DNA from: Thermoguttaceae bacterium
GTDB taxonomy: Bacteria; Planctomycetota; Planctomycetia; Pirellulales; Thermoguttaceae
Assembly: GCA_017434455.1 (NCBI GenBank)
Contig: JAFRFG010000061.1
Span: forward strand, 1-42,585
Direction: 5' to 3'
Length of the DNA stretch: 42,585 nucleotides
Shown: piece after piece, positions 1 through 9,034 of the stretch
How the letters are laid out: each line of letters begins with the position of its first letter
Numbering within the stretch: position 1 is the stretch's first letter
Notes under the pieces: model-generated
The model's database searches: none
What the model was told of the DNA's origin: nothing
Seen by the model: only the letters and a program-made list of their open reading frames with translations
Translations under genes and position numbers: made by a program

Positions 1-2
1 AA

Positions 3-875
3 AGCGGCAAGATCGAGGTCAGATCCATGTTTTCCGAGTGGGGATACTCCCTGCTGCAAACCGTCGCGCAACTGATCTCTAATGAGTACTGGGCCTTATT
101 CACCCTGGTGGCCATTGTCTGTGTCGGCTGCCACCTTCTGTCGTTCCACCAATACTCTGAAAACGCGTTGATCTCCCTCTATGTCCTTCTGACCATGACA
201 TGGTACTTCTTCTTCTTCAACGGTTTTCGCCAGGGGCTTGCCCTGGCGGTCTACACGATGAGCTTCGGCGCGCTGCTGAAAAAAGATTTTAAGATGTACC
301 TGTTTTGGGTCGTTTTAGCGATGACGTTCCACCGCTCCGTCTTTTTCGCCATCCCATTGTATTTTCTCTTCACTAGACCGAATGACACCAAACAGAACAT
401 TCTCCTCTTCGTCATTGGTCTGTTCTGCGCGATCTTTCTGCGTAACATCATCGGCGTAGCCGCCGAGACGGTGGCAGAAAAATACGCCGCTTATTTGTCA
501 CGGTCTGACACCGGCGGAAGCAGCTATGCCTATTTTTATATGCTCCTGGCTGCCGGTTTTCTTATCGGTAAACGGTTTATTGCTCCGGAAGACCGCCACG
601 AGTACGACACCTACCTGAATATGATTCTTTTCGGCAGTGTTTTGAATATCGCTGTCACCATTGGAAACGCGACCAATGACCTGATGAGAATGTCGATCTA
701 CTTTCTTATCACGGCCTGCTACATATGGCCGATCCTCCTGCGGAATCTCCGCGTCCTATATCTTCCCTTTGTCTCACTGCAATTTCTTTTTTTCCTCTAT
801 ATGAGTCGTAAGACGTCAGCTGTTAGGTTCTTCCACTTCAACGAGTGGGTTGTCCCGATGTTGGGTCTGGAGTGA
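3..875 (+). CDS. EpsG/Wzy-like polysaccharide polymerase, 5' partial
   Basis: Polytopic membrane protein resembling the EpsG family, which polymerises or exports exopolysaccharide repeat units. The frame is open to the left edge. The first ATG is at 27, but the residues around it (EWGYSLL, like the EPGYxLL segment inside EpsG proteins) suggest the true start lies upstream, so the N-terminus is probably missing. A conserved-looking stretch NGFRQGLALAVY precedes several hydrophobic helices and an FHRS motif, as in EpsG (N-G-x-R-Q-G and F-H-x-S). It ends 2 bp before the stop of the convergent acyltransferase gene, and no terminator hairpin separates them. The pairing suggests a surface-polysaccharide locus extending to the left. 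Family assignment is by motif only; a more general Wzy polymerase is possible. Confidence 0.7.
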   Translation, partial: SGKIEVRSMFSEWGYSLLQTVAQLISNEYWALFTLVAIVCVGCHLLSFHQYSENALISLYVLLTMTWYFFFFNGFRQGLALAVYTMSFGALLKKDFKMYLFWVVLAMTFHRSVFFAIPLYFLFTRPNDTKQNILLFVIGLFCAIFLRNIIGVAAETVAEKYAAYLSRSDTGGSSYAYFYMLLAAGFLIGKRFIAPEDRHEYDTYLNMILFGSVLNIAVTIGNATNDLMRMSIYFLITACYIWPILLRNLRVLYLPFVSLQFLFFLYMSRKTSAVRFFHFNEWVVPMLGLE

Positions 876-877
876 TC

Positions 878-1885
878 TTATTGCCGCTTGAGCACACGAA
901 TCAGCGGCGCAGTAACCCGAGAGGCGACCCAATGGACGAGGGCGGCTTCCAATAGAATCGTGGCGACACAGACGAGCCAATTCAGTGGGAAGGATACCTT
1001 CGACCACTTCAGAACAAAAGCGATCACCGCGAATTGGACCAAATAGATTTCTAACGTCAGGTTCGAGATCGTTTCGACGACCCGGCCGGCCGACCGGTTC
1101 GATCCTCGCCATCGCTCTAAAGCGCGATCCAAAGAGGAGGCCGACCAGAAGAGAGCGGCTGTCAGTAAATAGAGAAATATCGGGGAAAGAATCTGGTATT
1201 CCCCCGGGATTTTTCCCATTTTCAGCAAAAAACGAACAGCGGCGTATCCCACGGCAAAGAAAAGCATAAGGAAAGAATCTCGCGCGAGGTGGAAACGCCG
1301 CACTCGGAAATAGTGGTCGTATTTGCGAAACATCGCCCCCAGGAGCATGGACTCTCCAAAAATAAACCAAGGGAATTTTTGTCCGGTCCCTGCCTCGTCA
1401 ACATGCTCGATATGATAGACCGTCTTGTCGTAGAAGGAGATATACATGGTCAGATAAAGAGCGAAAACAACCAGCGAGAGCCAGGCAAGTTTATCGATCC
1501 CTAACAAACGAAAATCGGGGAGCTTCATTAAAAAATAGAACACCACATAAAGAACGACGATCGCCGCGATAAAATGGTAGTACGTCGGGTAGACGAAGAG
1601 CCGAAGGACCAATTCCCACGTCAGAGCGCCCCAGTGGTATCCAATCAGGATGCCGAACAGCGTCACAATCACCACCGCGGGATAGATCCTCAGAAGTCGC
1701 TGGCCGTACCAGCGCCAAAAATTCCCACGGACGTGGTACAGACAGTACCCCGACACGGCGAAGAAAATCAAGTTCCCCAACATCCCCCCGCAGGCAAACG
1801 AACCGCGGGGGTAGATCGCCCCGAAGTGGGAGTTGGTGATCAGCAGCGCGGCGAGGAAGCGCAGGAAGGTGATGTAAAAAATCAT
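878..1885 (-). CDS. Acyltransferase 3 family membrane protein (OafA-like)
   Basis: 335-residue multi-pass membrane protein of the acyltransferase-3 family, which O-acetylates or otherwise acylates surface polysaccharides. The N-terminus carries the family's R-x10-H arrangement (RFLAALLITNSH, residues 9-20), followed by FFAVSGYCLYH and about ten hydrophobic segments. Typical family length is 330-400 residues. The ATG at 1885 lies 10 bp after the pyruvate kinase stop and is preceded by an AAGGGA-like ribosome binding site, so it may be the last gene of the mdh-to-pyk run. It converges with the EpsG-like gene, which fits a role in modifying the same polymer. The acyl donor and acceptor cannot be told from sequence. 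Confidence 0.82.
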   Translation of the reverse strand: MIFYITFLRFLAALLITNSHFGAIYPRGSFACGGMLGNLIFFAVSGYCLYHVRGNFWRWYGQRLLRIYPAVVIVTLFGILIGYHWGALTWELVLRLFVYPTYYHFIAAIVVLYVVFYFLMKLPDFRLLGIDKLAWLSLVVFALYLTMYISFYDKTVYHIEHVDEAGTGQKFPWFIFGESMLLGAMFRKYDHYFRVRRFHLARDSFLMLFFAVGYAAVRFLLKMGKIPGEYQILSPIFLYLLTAALFWSASSLDRALERWRGSNRSAGRVVETISNLTLEIYLVQFAVIAFVLKWSKVSFPLNWLVCVATILLEAALVHWVASRVTAPLIRVLKRQ

Positions 1886-1895
1886 CGGTCCCTTC

Positions 1896-3422
1896 TCACC
1901 TCACCGTATGGAGATAGATCGCGTTGCGGCCGTCGGCTTGGGCCCCCAGACCGGCGACAACGACGATTCGATCCCCCTCGATCAGTTCACCCGCGCTGAC
2001 AGCGCGCGGAACAAGGTTCAGAACCATCGCCCCGACATCCTGAGGAACGCCGCCGATAGGAATCACCCCCCAGTACAAAGACATTCTCCGCAGAACCTCT
2101 TCCGAGTCGCTGGTTCCGACCGTCATGACGAAGTTGCGCATCTTCGAAAGGTTCAGCGCGGTCCGGCCGCTTTTGGTCGCGATAAAGATCGCCTTGGCCC
2201 CAACCGTTTCGGCCAGCGCGCCGGCGGCCTGACAAACCGCCTGTGAGGTGCGGACCGAATCGGTCGTCTCGATGGAACACGACGGGGTCCCCTCACGGAA
2301 GATATCCTCGGCGAACGGGATCTCGCCGGTGCCGCGTTGGACCGCGTAACGCATCTGGTTCTCGATCGTTTCGGCGATTTCATGCATCATCGCGACCGCT
2401 TCCACCGGATGGGAACCGACCGCGGTCTCGGCGGAGAGCATGCAGGCATCGGCGCCGTCCAAAATGGCGTTCGCCACATCGGTCGCCTCGGCCCGTGTGG
2501 GAAGAAGCTCATCGGTCATGCTCTCGAGCATCTGAGTCGCGACGATCGCCGGTTTGGCCTGTTCACGGCAGCGGCGAAGAATCTCCTTTTGGATCACCGG
2601 CATCCTGGCGATCGGGATCTCGACCCCCAGGTCGCCGCGGGCAACCATGATCCCGTCGGAGACCTCGATCACCTCGCCAAGGCACGAGAGTGCCTCGGGC
2701 TTTTCTATCTTCGCGATGATATTCGGGGACCAGCCGCCTGTCGCCTCAAGGTTCATCGCCGCCTCGGCCGCGATAATCGTCCGGAGCTGCTCCACGTCTT
2801 CGGGAGAACGAACAAAACTCAGCCCGATAAAGTCGACGCCGGCGCGCGTTCCCCAGCGCGCGTTGATTTGATCGGCCTCTTGAAGGGTGGGGATACTCAG
2901 CGATACCCCGGGGAGATTCAGCCCTTGATGGGAACGGACGCGCCCCCCCTGCAGCACGGAACAGACCACCTCGTCTTTTTCTTTGCGGGTGACGCGCAGC
3001 CGCACGGTTCCGTCGGCTAAAAGAACGTTGTCATCCACCTTCAGATCATCGATCAGTGGTTCGTAGGTGGTGGTGAAATACCTCGGGCGATCGCTGGAGG
3101 CGCCGCGAATAAAACGAACATCCTCCCCCGCGTGACAGAGGTATTCGTTACCGGCGATATTGCCAAGCCGCATCTTGGGCCCCGCCAGATCGATCAAAAC
3201 ACCGATCGGCTGCCCCAGGCGCTTCGAGACCGTCCGTACCCGATCTAAGACCGGCTGGGCGGTCTCGGGGGAACTGTGAGCCATATTGATTCGGAAGACA
3301 TCGACACCGGCATCGATCAGACGAGCGATCATCTCCTCCGAATCCGAGGCCGGACCTAAGGTCGCCACGATCTTCGTGCGGGACGGGTGTTTTTTCGGAA
3401 AACGGTCGAGCTCCTCACTCAT
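1896..3422 (-). CDS. pyk: Pyruvate kinase
   Basis: Catalyses phosphoenolpyruvate + ADP to pyruvate + ATP, the last step of glycolysis, in the cytoplasm. Visible family motifs are KIVATLGPAS near the N-terminus, GPKMRLGNI, the active-site region IIAKIEKPEAL, MVARGDLGVEIP, and PTRAEATDVANAILDGADACMLSAET cut across the A domain. A C-terminal alpha/beta domain contains IATKSGRTA. At 508 residues it is slightly longer than the usual 470-480. The ATG at 3422 has a GGGAGG site 8-10 nt upstream and follows the hemC stop by about 20 bp, so the two are probably co-transcribed. The N-terminal NMAHSSPE replaces the more common NFSHG, a tolerated variation. Confidence 0.95.
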   Translation of the reverse strand: MSEELDRFPKKHPSRTKIVATLGPASDSEEMIARLIDAGVDVFRINMAHSSPETAQPVLDRVRTVSKRLGQPIGVLIDLAGPKMRLGNIAGNEYLCHAGEDVRFIRGASSDRPRYFTTTYEPLIDDLKVDDNVLLADGTVRLRVTRKEKDEVVCSVLQGGRVRSHQGLNLPGVSLSIPTLQEADQINARWGTRAGVDFIGLSFVRSPEDVEQLRTIIAAEAAMNLEATGGWSPNIIAKIEKPEALSCLGEVIEVSDGIMVARGDLGVEIPIARMPVIQKEILRRCREQAKPAIVATQMLESMTDELLPTRAEATDVANAILDGADACMLSAETAVGSHPVEAVAMMHEIAETIENQMRYAVQRGTGEIPFAEDIFREGTPSCSIETTDSVRTSQAVCQAAGALAETVGAKAIFIATKSGRTALNLSKMRNFVMTVGTSDSEEVLRRMSLYWGVIPIGGVPQDVGAMVLNLVPRAVSAGELIEGDRIVVVAGLGAQADGRNAIYLHTVR

Positions 3423-3442
3423 CGCAGGTCCTCCCTCTTAGT

Positions 3443-4375
3443 TTAGCGTTTATCGGTTCGAATCCGCGTCCACTCGCCGATCAGCTCGGACGCGCCCTCC
3501 TCCAAAAGTCGGCGCGCCAGACGCGCTCCCAAATCTTGGGCATCCCGCGTGGAAGCCGTTTCTTCCGCGTCGAAGCATTTGGTTCCATCGAGTGACAGAA
3601 CCCTCCCGCGCAGTGTCAGATGGTCCTCCCGGCACCGGGAATAGGCCCCTATCGGCGCGATGCATCCCCCCTTTAAGGCCGCCAGGAAAGCGCGCTCCGC
3701 CATCGCGCGAGCGTACTGACACGGGTCATTCAGCAGGGCGGCAGCCTCAAACGCGGCGTCCCCCAGGCGCGCTTCGATCGCCAGTGCCCCCTGCCCCACC
3801 GCGGGGAGAAATTCACTCGGGTCAAATATTAAATCGCGGCAAATCCTCTGATCGAACCCCAGGCGGGTCAAGCCGGCCACCGCCAGGACCACGGCGTCGT
3901 AATCACCGGCGTCGAGCTTTTTGAGCCGGGTCTCGACATTGCCGCGGATATCCTCAATACGGTACCGATCGCCGAATCGATTCAACAGCTGGCAGCGCCG
4001 CCGCAGACTCCCCGAACCGATCACCGCGCCGGGGGCCAGCGAATCGATCGACTCCCCGCGGCGCAGGACCAGACAGTCCCGCACGTCCTCCCGCGGGGGG
4101 ACCGCCGCCACGGCCAGACCGGGAACCGGTTCGGTCGGGAGGTCTTTCATCGAATGAACGGCCAGATCGATCCTCCCCTCGAGCAACGCGCGCTGAATCT
4201 CCTTGGTGAAGACCCCAATGGCACCGAGATTGACGATCGGTCCGGCTTGATGCTTATCCCCCGAGGTATGGATCACCACCAGCTCGGCCTCAAGCCCGAG
4301 ATCCAAAAGCCCCTTTTGAACCGATCGTGCCTGAAAAAGGGCCAGCGCGCTTCCCCGTGTTCCAATGCGAATCAT
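3443..4375 (-). CDS. hemC: Hydroxymethylbilane synthase (porphobilinogen deaminase)
   Basis: Polymerises four porphobilinogen molecules to hydroxymethylbilane in haem and tetrapyrrole synthesis; cytoplasmic. The start at 4375 (MIRIGTRGSALAL) is chosen because its ATG overlaps the upstream TGA as ATGA and the family begins exactly this way; an upstream in-frame ATG adds 23 unrelated residues. Catalytic Asp78 (HSMKDLPTE) and the dipyrromethane-cofactor Cys238 (LKGGCIAPIG) are present, as are SGSLRRR and DIRGNVETR. Length 310 fits the family. It is coupled to the M50 protease upstream and pyk downstream. Confidence 0.96.
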   Translation of the reverse strand: MIRIGTRGSALALFQARSVQKGLLDLGLEAELVVIHTSGDKHQAGPIVNLGAIGVFTKEIQRALLEGRIDLAVHSMKDLPTEPVPGLAVAAVPPREDVRDCLVLRRGESIDSLAPGAVIGSGSLRRRCQLLNRFGDRYRIEDIRGNVETRLKKLDAGDYDAVVLAVAGLTRLGFDQRICRDLIFDPSEFLPAVGQGALAIEARLGDAAFEAAALLNDPCQYARAMAERAFLAALKGGCIAPIGAYSRCREDHLTLRGRVLSLDGTKCFDAEETASTRDAQDLGARLARRLLEEGASELIGEWTRIRTDKR

Positions 4376-5466
4376 AGGTCGTTCTTGTTCCCTTCCTGAA
4401 CCGTATCCGACAAGATTGTATCCGACCTGGGCCCATTTGACCAACGGGGGCCGAGAAACCTCACTTCGGGCGGATCCTTTGACGGGCCATCCAGGGAAAG
4501 CATCGGAGCTAAGTTAAGCGGTTCCCGTTCGGGCTGCGAAATAGGGGACGGAGTAAAGCCGATCGGGAGAAACGCCAGGACCAGCCAACCCAGCAAGGTT
4601 CGTCCCCAGCCGAGCGGGCGGCTGTCGTCGGCGCTGGCCGGGTGGTAAATCCCCAGAAAGCAAAGAATCAGCAACATCACGATCCACTGCCACTGGCGAA
4701 AGACAATCACCGCCGCCACGATCACCAAGTAGACCAGCAGCATCCACCTTCGGGCCGCGCGCCCGGTCAAAGCGTAAAATACATGGCCTCCATCGAGCTG
4801 ACTTAGCGGAAAAAGATTCAGCGTGGTGATAAACAATCCCGTCCAGGCCGCGATGGCGATCGGATGGAGGATCAATACCCCCCCGTCGGCGGGCCGCTCG
4901 AGAACCAGCCGCGAGAGCCAGCGCAGGACCAGCGGCTCGCCAAAGCGGAACAACTGCCGGGGAGCGTCCTCACAGCCCACGCAGCTCGAAAAGGAAAGCC
5001 CCACCGCGAGAAAAAGGAACGTCGGAACAAGACCGGCCAGGGGACCGGAGATCCCAATGTCGAATAAAGCTCGACGATTCGGGATACGGGCATCCATCTG
5101 AATAACCGCCCCAAAGGTCCCGAACGGGGGATAAGGAATCGGAATGAAATACGGAGGGGTCGAGAAGACCCCGTACCGACGTGTCTGAAGATAGTGCCCC
5201 AACTCATGGCAAAGGAGAATGGTCATCAGCGGGACGGAAAACATCAGGCCGCCGGCCAGCCCGCCGGGGGCGTAGATCTGACCAACGTAGGTCGTCGAGG
5301 CAAACGTCAGCAAGAAACAAAGCGCCGCGGCCGGCCAAAGCTTTTTCGCCTGAGTTCTTCGCGGGGAAAGTGCCCCGCGGCAGCCGTCCAGACGATGGGG
5401 ACAATCAGAGCGGGTTTCATTAGCGCCGAAGGGGCATGGGCAGACCGCGGGATACTCTTTCCTCAT
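4372..5466 (-). CDS. Site-2-protease-type M50 metallopeptidase
   Basis: Intramembrane zinc protease family that cleaves transmembrane substrates. HELGH is at residues 87-91 in the second hydrophobic segment and LDGGH, the third-ligand motif, lies in a later helix; GISGPLAGL is also typical. The start at 5466 overlaps the upstream stop as ATGA and has GGGAGGAG in front, giving 364 residues; a longer frame reaches 5577 but lacks support. The N-terminal tail has cysteines at 9, 11, 22 and 29 plus His24, which could bind a metal; this part is not common in the family. No PDZ domain is evident. Substrate unknown. It overlaps hemC by 4 bp. Confidence 0.87.
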   Translation of the reverse strand: MRKEYPAVCPCPFGANETRSDCPHRLDGCRGALSPRRTQAKKLWPAAALCFLLTFASTTYVGQIYAPGGLAGGLMFSVPLMTILLCHELGHYLQTRRYGVFSTPPYFIPIPYPPFGTFGAVIQMDARIPNRRALFDIGISGPLAGLVPTFLFLAVGLSFSSCVGCEDAPRQLFRFGEPLVLRWLSRLVLERPADGGVLILHPIAIAAWTGLFITTLNLFPLSQLDGGHVFYALTGRAARRWMLLVYLVIVAAVIVFRQWQWIVMLLILCFLGIYHPASADDSRPLGWGRTLLGWLVLAFLPIGFTPSPISQPEREPLNLAPMLSLDGPSKDPPEVRFLGPRWSNGPRSDTILSDTVQEGNKNDL

Positions 5467-5717
5467 CGCCGCTCCTCCCGAACCAGCGACTCGGGAAGAA
5501 TCGGCAATTGCCGCGCGTCGACCGTCTTGGGGTGGTACATTTGGGCCTGTCGGGCGGCCTTCTGGCGATCGGCGCAAAGACGCATCACCTCGCGCGCCGC
5601 CGCGCAGGCACAGCGGCGCTTGCGAACACGGCCGAAGAATATCCCCAGTCCGATCGCGCCGAAAAACAGCGCGAAGAAGAGGAGCGTCAGCAGGATCGTG
5701 ACGAGCAGCTGCCCCAT
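5463..5717 (-). CDS. Small membrane-anchored cysteine-motif protein, NqrM/DUF539-like
   Basis: 84 residues. A hydrophobic N-terminal helix (about 3-29) ends in the turn FFGRVRKRRC, followed by cysteines at 36, 38 and 48 in a short cytoplasmic tail. The layout (one helix, a G-R turn, a Cys cluster) recalls NqrM, the small factor needed for Na+-NQR assembly, but the usual SCGG core is not present, so this is only a resemblance. The ATG at 5717 follows mdh by 26 bp with a GAGGGGGG site upstream, and its TGA overlaps the M50 start. It sits in front of another protein with an N-terminal Cys cluster, which may point to a shared metal or redox role. Confidence 0.6.
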   Translation of the reverse strand: MGQLLVTILLTLLFFALFFGAIGLGIFFGRVRKRRCACAAAREVMRLCADRQKAARQAQMYHPKTVDARQLPILPESLVREERR

Positions 5718-5743
5718 CGTCCCCCCTCGAGTAAAAACTTCTT

Positions 5744-6760
<1,017 letters not shown>

Positions 6761-6762
6761 CT

Positions 6763-6768
6763 ATTATA
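6763..6768 (-). promoter_or_regulatory. Candidate -10 box for the mdh run
   Basis: TATAAT on the minus strand, about 80 bp before the mdh start, in the divergent mdh/ThuA-like spacer. No good -35 box is seen 16-18 bp upstream, so this is a weak call. Confidence 0.3.
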
Positions 6769-6779
6769 CCCCGCGGCTC

Positions 6780-6808
6780 TTGTTTGGGGAGTATCGCCGC
6801 GGTACACT
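6780..6808 (+). promoter_or_regulatory. Candidate sigma-70 promoter for the ThuA-like gene
   Basis: TTGTTT (6780-6785), 17-bp spacer, TACACT (6803-6808), about 45 bp before the start codon at 6854. Three of six and four of six consensus matches, with ideal spacing. Confidence 0.35.
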
Positions 6809-6853
6809 AAGTGGTGATGACCGTCCCTTTAACCATAACTCCAAGGAAGAATA

Positions 6854-7624
6854 ATGATCACCAAAAAACGCCCTATTGTTCCGATCTTTCTTTTGTCGGC
6901 GCTCGTTCTCGTTTGCACCGCGCTTCGCGGTGCCGAACCGATACGTCTGCTCTTCGTCGATCGCGGCCATCCGTACGATGAACCGGCGTTTTTGGCGATG
7001 CTCGATTCCTTCGGCGACTCGCTGGCGATATCGCGCGCCCACCTTCCCGAGGATCAATCGATGATTGCCCCAAGCGCGAAAGACAGCTACGATGTTGTTC
7101 TGTTTTACGACCAGGATCAAACCCCCATTTCCGACGAGGCGATGGCCGACTACCGGGCCCTGTTCGATACGGGGATTGGTATCTTCGTCCTTCATCACCA
7201 CTTAAGCGCGCACCCGGAACGCCCTGATTTTTGGGAGCTGGCCGGCGGCTGCTACGTCTTTGAGTCCAACCGGAACATCGGCGGACAGACCCTTCCGCTG
7301 GGGGATTATCACCATGACGAAACCGTCCGGGTCCATGTCGAAAAGAAACACCCCATCGTTGAGGGGATCGACGACTTTACCATTGTGGATGAGGTCTACG
7401 AAAACGCCTATGTCTCCCCGGAAGTGGAGACGCTTTTGACCACCGACCACCCCAAATCGATCAAACAAATCGGCTGGCTGTGGAACAAGCACCGCTCGCC
7501 CGTCTTTACCTTAGAGCTGGGGCACGACGCCCAGGCCTACGACAACCCGAATTTCCGCCGGATTTTCATCCAGGCGATCCGCTGGCTCAAAGAACGAAGC
7601 GACGAGATTCAGGGCAAAAACTAG
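6854..7624 (+). CDS. Exported ThuA-like domain protein
   Basis: 256 residues with a signal peptide (MITKKRPIVPIFLLSALVLV then CTALRGA) and one ThuA domain, a glutamine-amidotransferase-like fold often found in secreted proteins of planctomycetes and Bacteroidetes and linked to sugar utilisation. Typical ThuA features are the LLFVDRGHPYDE opening strand, YDVVLFYDQD, the glycine-histidine stretch GIFVLHHHLSAH, and late HPI and SPVFTLELGHDAQAY segments. AAGGAAG lies before the ATG. It is transcribed alone, diverging from mdh and converging on nadK with about 30 bp between stops and no clear terminator. The exact reaction of most ThuA proteins is unknown. Confidence 0.85.
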   Translation: MITKKRPIVPIFLLSALVLVCTALRGAEPIRLLFVDRGHPYDEPAFLAMLDSFGDSLAISRAHLPEDQSMIAPSAKDSYDVVLFYDQDQTPISDEAMADYRALFDTGIGIFVLHHHLSAHPERPDFWELAGGCYVFESNRNIGGQTLPLGDYHHDETVRVHVEKKHPIVEGIDDFTIVDEVYENAYVSPEVETLLTTDHPKSIKQIGWLWNKHRSPVFTLELGHDAQAYDNPNFRRIFIQAIRWLKERSDEIQGKN

Positions 7625-7653
7625 TTTTTGGACGACCAAGTTCGCGAAGCTCT

Positions 7654-8589
7654 TCACTTCCCCCCGCGCCTGGCACTGTCGCGCTGGGCGCGGGGCTGGT
7701 CAGACCAGCCGAGCTTCTCTCGCAGCGTCTTGTAATAGTTCTTCCCCGGAATCCGGATCAGCCGGGCGGCAAACGGGGCCTTGCGGATCTCGACACGATC
7801 CCCGGGAAGCATCGTCAGGTCAGAATCCCCGTCGACAACGACAAAGACCGGGCGGTTGACGACCCGCAGCTCGTAGAGCCGATCGGCCGAATCGACCACC
7901 GGTCGGTAACTCAGCGAATGAGGACTTATCGGCGAGACAACGACGGCGTTGAGGTCCCGGCGCAGGATAGGCCCGCCGGAAGAGAGGTTGTGTGCCGTGG
8001 AGCCGGTCGGCGTGCTGACGATCAGACCGTCGCCATGGTAAGTAGCGACGGTCAGTCCGTCGACCGCCAGCTCTACGTTGAGGATTTCAAACGGGGGGCC
8101 CCCTTGGATCACCACCTCGTTGACCACCATTTTATGGGCAATCGGAACCTCGCCGTGCTCGTTCTCCCGCGATAAAACCTCTTCGGAAACATAGGTCCCG
8201 TCGTCCACCAGGTCGGACCGACGGCGCCAAAGAACACATTCCAGAAGAATATGCTCCCGGAAGGTGAAGGATCGAAAACCGGGAGAATCGAGAAAGGGGA
8301 TCAACTCGTCCGGCATCAGGGCCGAAAGGAAGGCGAGCGTCCCAACATTGACCGGAAGAAGCGGAATCTGACGGCGGCCGAGCTGATGGATCGAACGCAG
8401 AAGCGAACCGTCCCCACCAAAGACAATCGCCAGCTCCGCGTCCGAGGAGGAGAGATCGACCTGACCGGTCAGGTCGATCGTCTCGATCTTCAGCCGCTTT
8501 TTCAGCTGGGGGGTCAAACGCTTGACCGTCTCGAGTACTCCCGGGCGTCCGCCGTTCCCCAACAATACTGTCTTCATCATCTTCCGCAT
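7654..8589 (-). CDS. nadK: NAD kinase
   Basis: Phosphorylates NAD to NADP; cytoplasmic. The diagnostic GGDG motif is at residues 58-61 (VFGGDGSLLR), followed by NVGTLAFLS and the NAD-binding TPTGSTAHNLSSGGPI. Length 311 is normal. The frame offers ATG at 8589 and two more at 8580 and 8577; none has a strong ribosome binding site, so the start may differ by 3-4 codons. It lies 62 bp after the HIT gene and is probably the last gene of the amidotransferase-HIT-nadK unit. The C-terminal tail is basic. Confidence 0.94.
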   Translation of the reverse strand: MRKMMKTVLLGNGGRPGVLETVKRLTPQLKKRLKIETIDLTGQVDLSSSDAELAIVFGGDGSLLRSIHQLGRRQIPLLPVNVGTLAFLSALMPDELIPFLDSPGFRSFTFREHILLECVLWRRRSDLVDDGTYVSEEVLSRENEHGEVPIAHKMVVNEVVIQGGPPFEILNVELAVDGLTVATYHGDGLIVSTPTGSTAHNLSSGGPILRRDLNAVVVSPISPHSLSYRPVVDSADRLYELRVVNRPVFVVVDGDSDLTMLPGDRVEIRKAPFAARLIRIPGKNYYKTLREKLGWSDQPRAQRDSARRGGK

Positions 8590-8651
8590 CTAAACCGTTT
8601 GCCGCCAGTACCACCTGATTCTTCTCACCGGCTCGCAGCCGTCGGGGGATA

Positions 8652-8999
8652 TTAGCCCGGCGGCCACGCGAAACCGCGGCCGCCAAGAACATGGAAGTGC
8701 AGGTGCGGCACCGTCTGACAGGCGTCCGGCCCGCAGTTCGAGACGACCCGGTAACCCGATTTCGCGATACCGTTTTCCTCGGCCAGACGGGCGATGACGC
8801 AGAAGATATGGCCGATAAGCTCGGTGTCTTCCGGAAGAATCGCCGAAGTCGAGGGGATCGGCTTTTTGGGAATCACCAGGATATGAACCGGCGCCTGAGG
8901 GGAGATATCGCGAAAGGCCAGACACAGATCGTCCTCGTAGACGATATCCGAGGGAATCTCTCGGTCGATGATTTTGCTGAACAGGGTCTTTTCAGCCAT
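8652..8999 (-). CDS. HIT family (HINT-like) nucleotide hydrolase
   Basis: 115-residue histidine-triad protein of the HINT branch, which hydrolyses nucleoside phosphoramidates. The triad HLHFHVLGG follows QTVP near the C-terminus, and the N-terminal FSKIIDREIPSDIVYEDD is the usual opening of the branch. AAAGGTG precedes the ATG at 8999. It lies between the Cys-less amidotransferase (35 bp upstream) and nadK. The cellular substrate of bacterial HINT proteins is not generally known. Confidence 0.93.
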   Translation of the reverse strand: MAEKTLFSKIIDREIPSDIVYEDDLCLAFRDISPQAPVHILVIPKKPIPSTSAILPEDTELIGHIFCVIARLAEENGIAKSGYRVVSNCGPDACQTVPHLHFHVLGGRGFAWPPG

Positions 9000-9034
9000 A
9001 GAACACCTTTCTTAGCCAAACCAGGTAAGAATTG

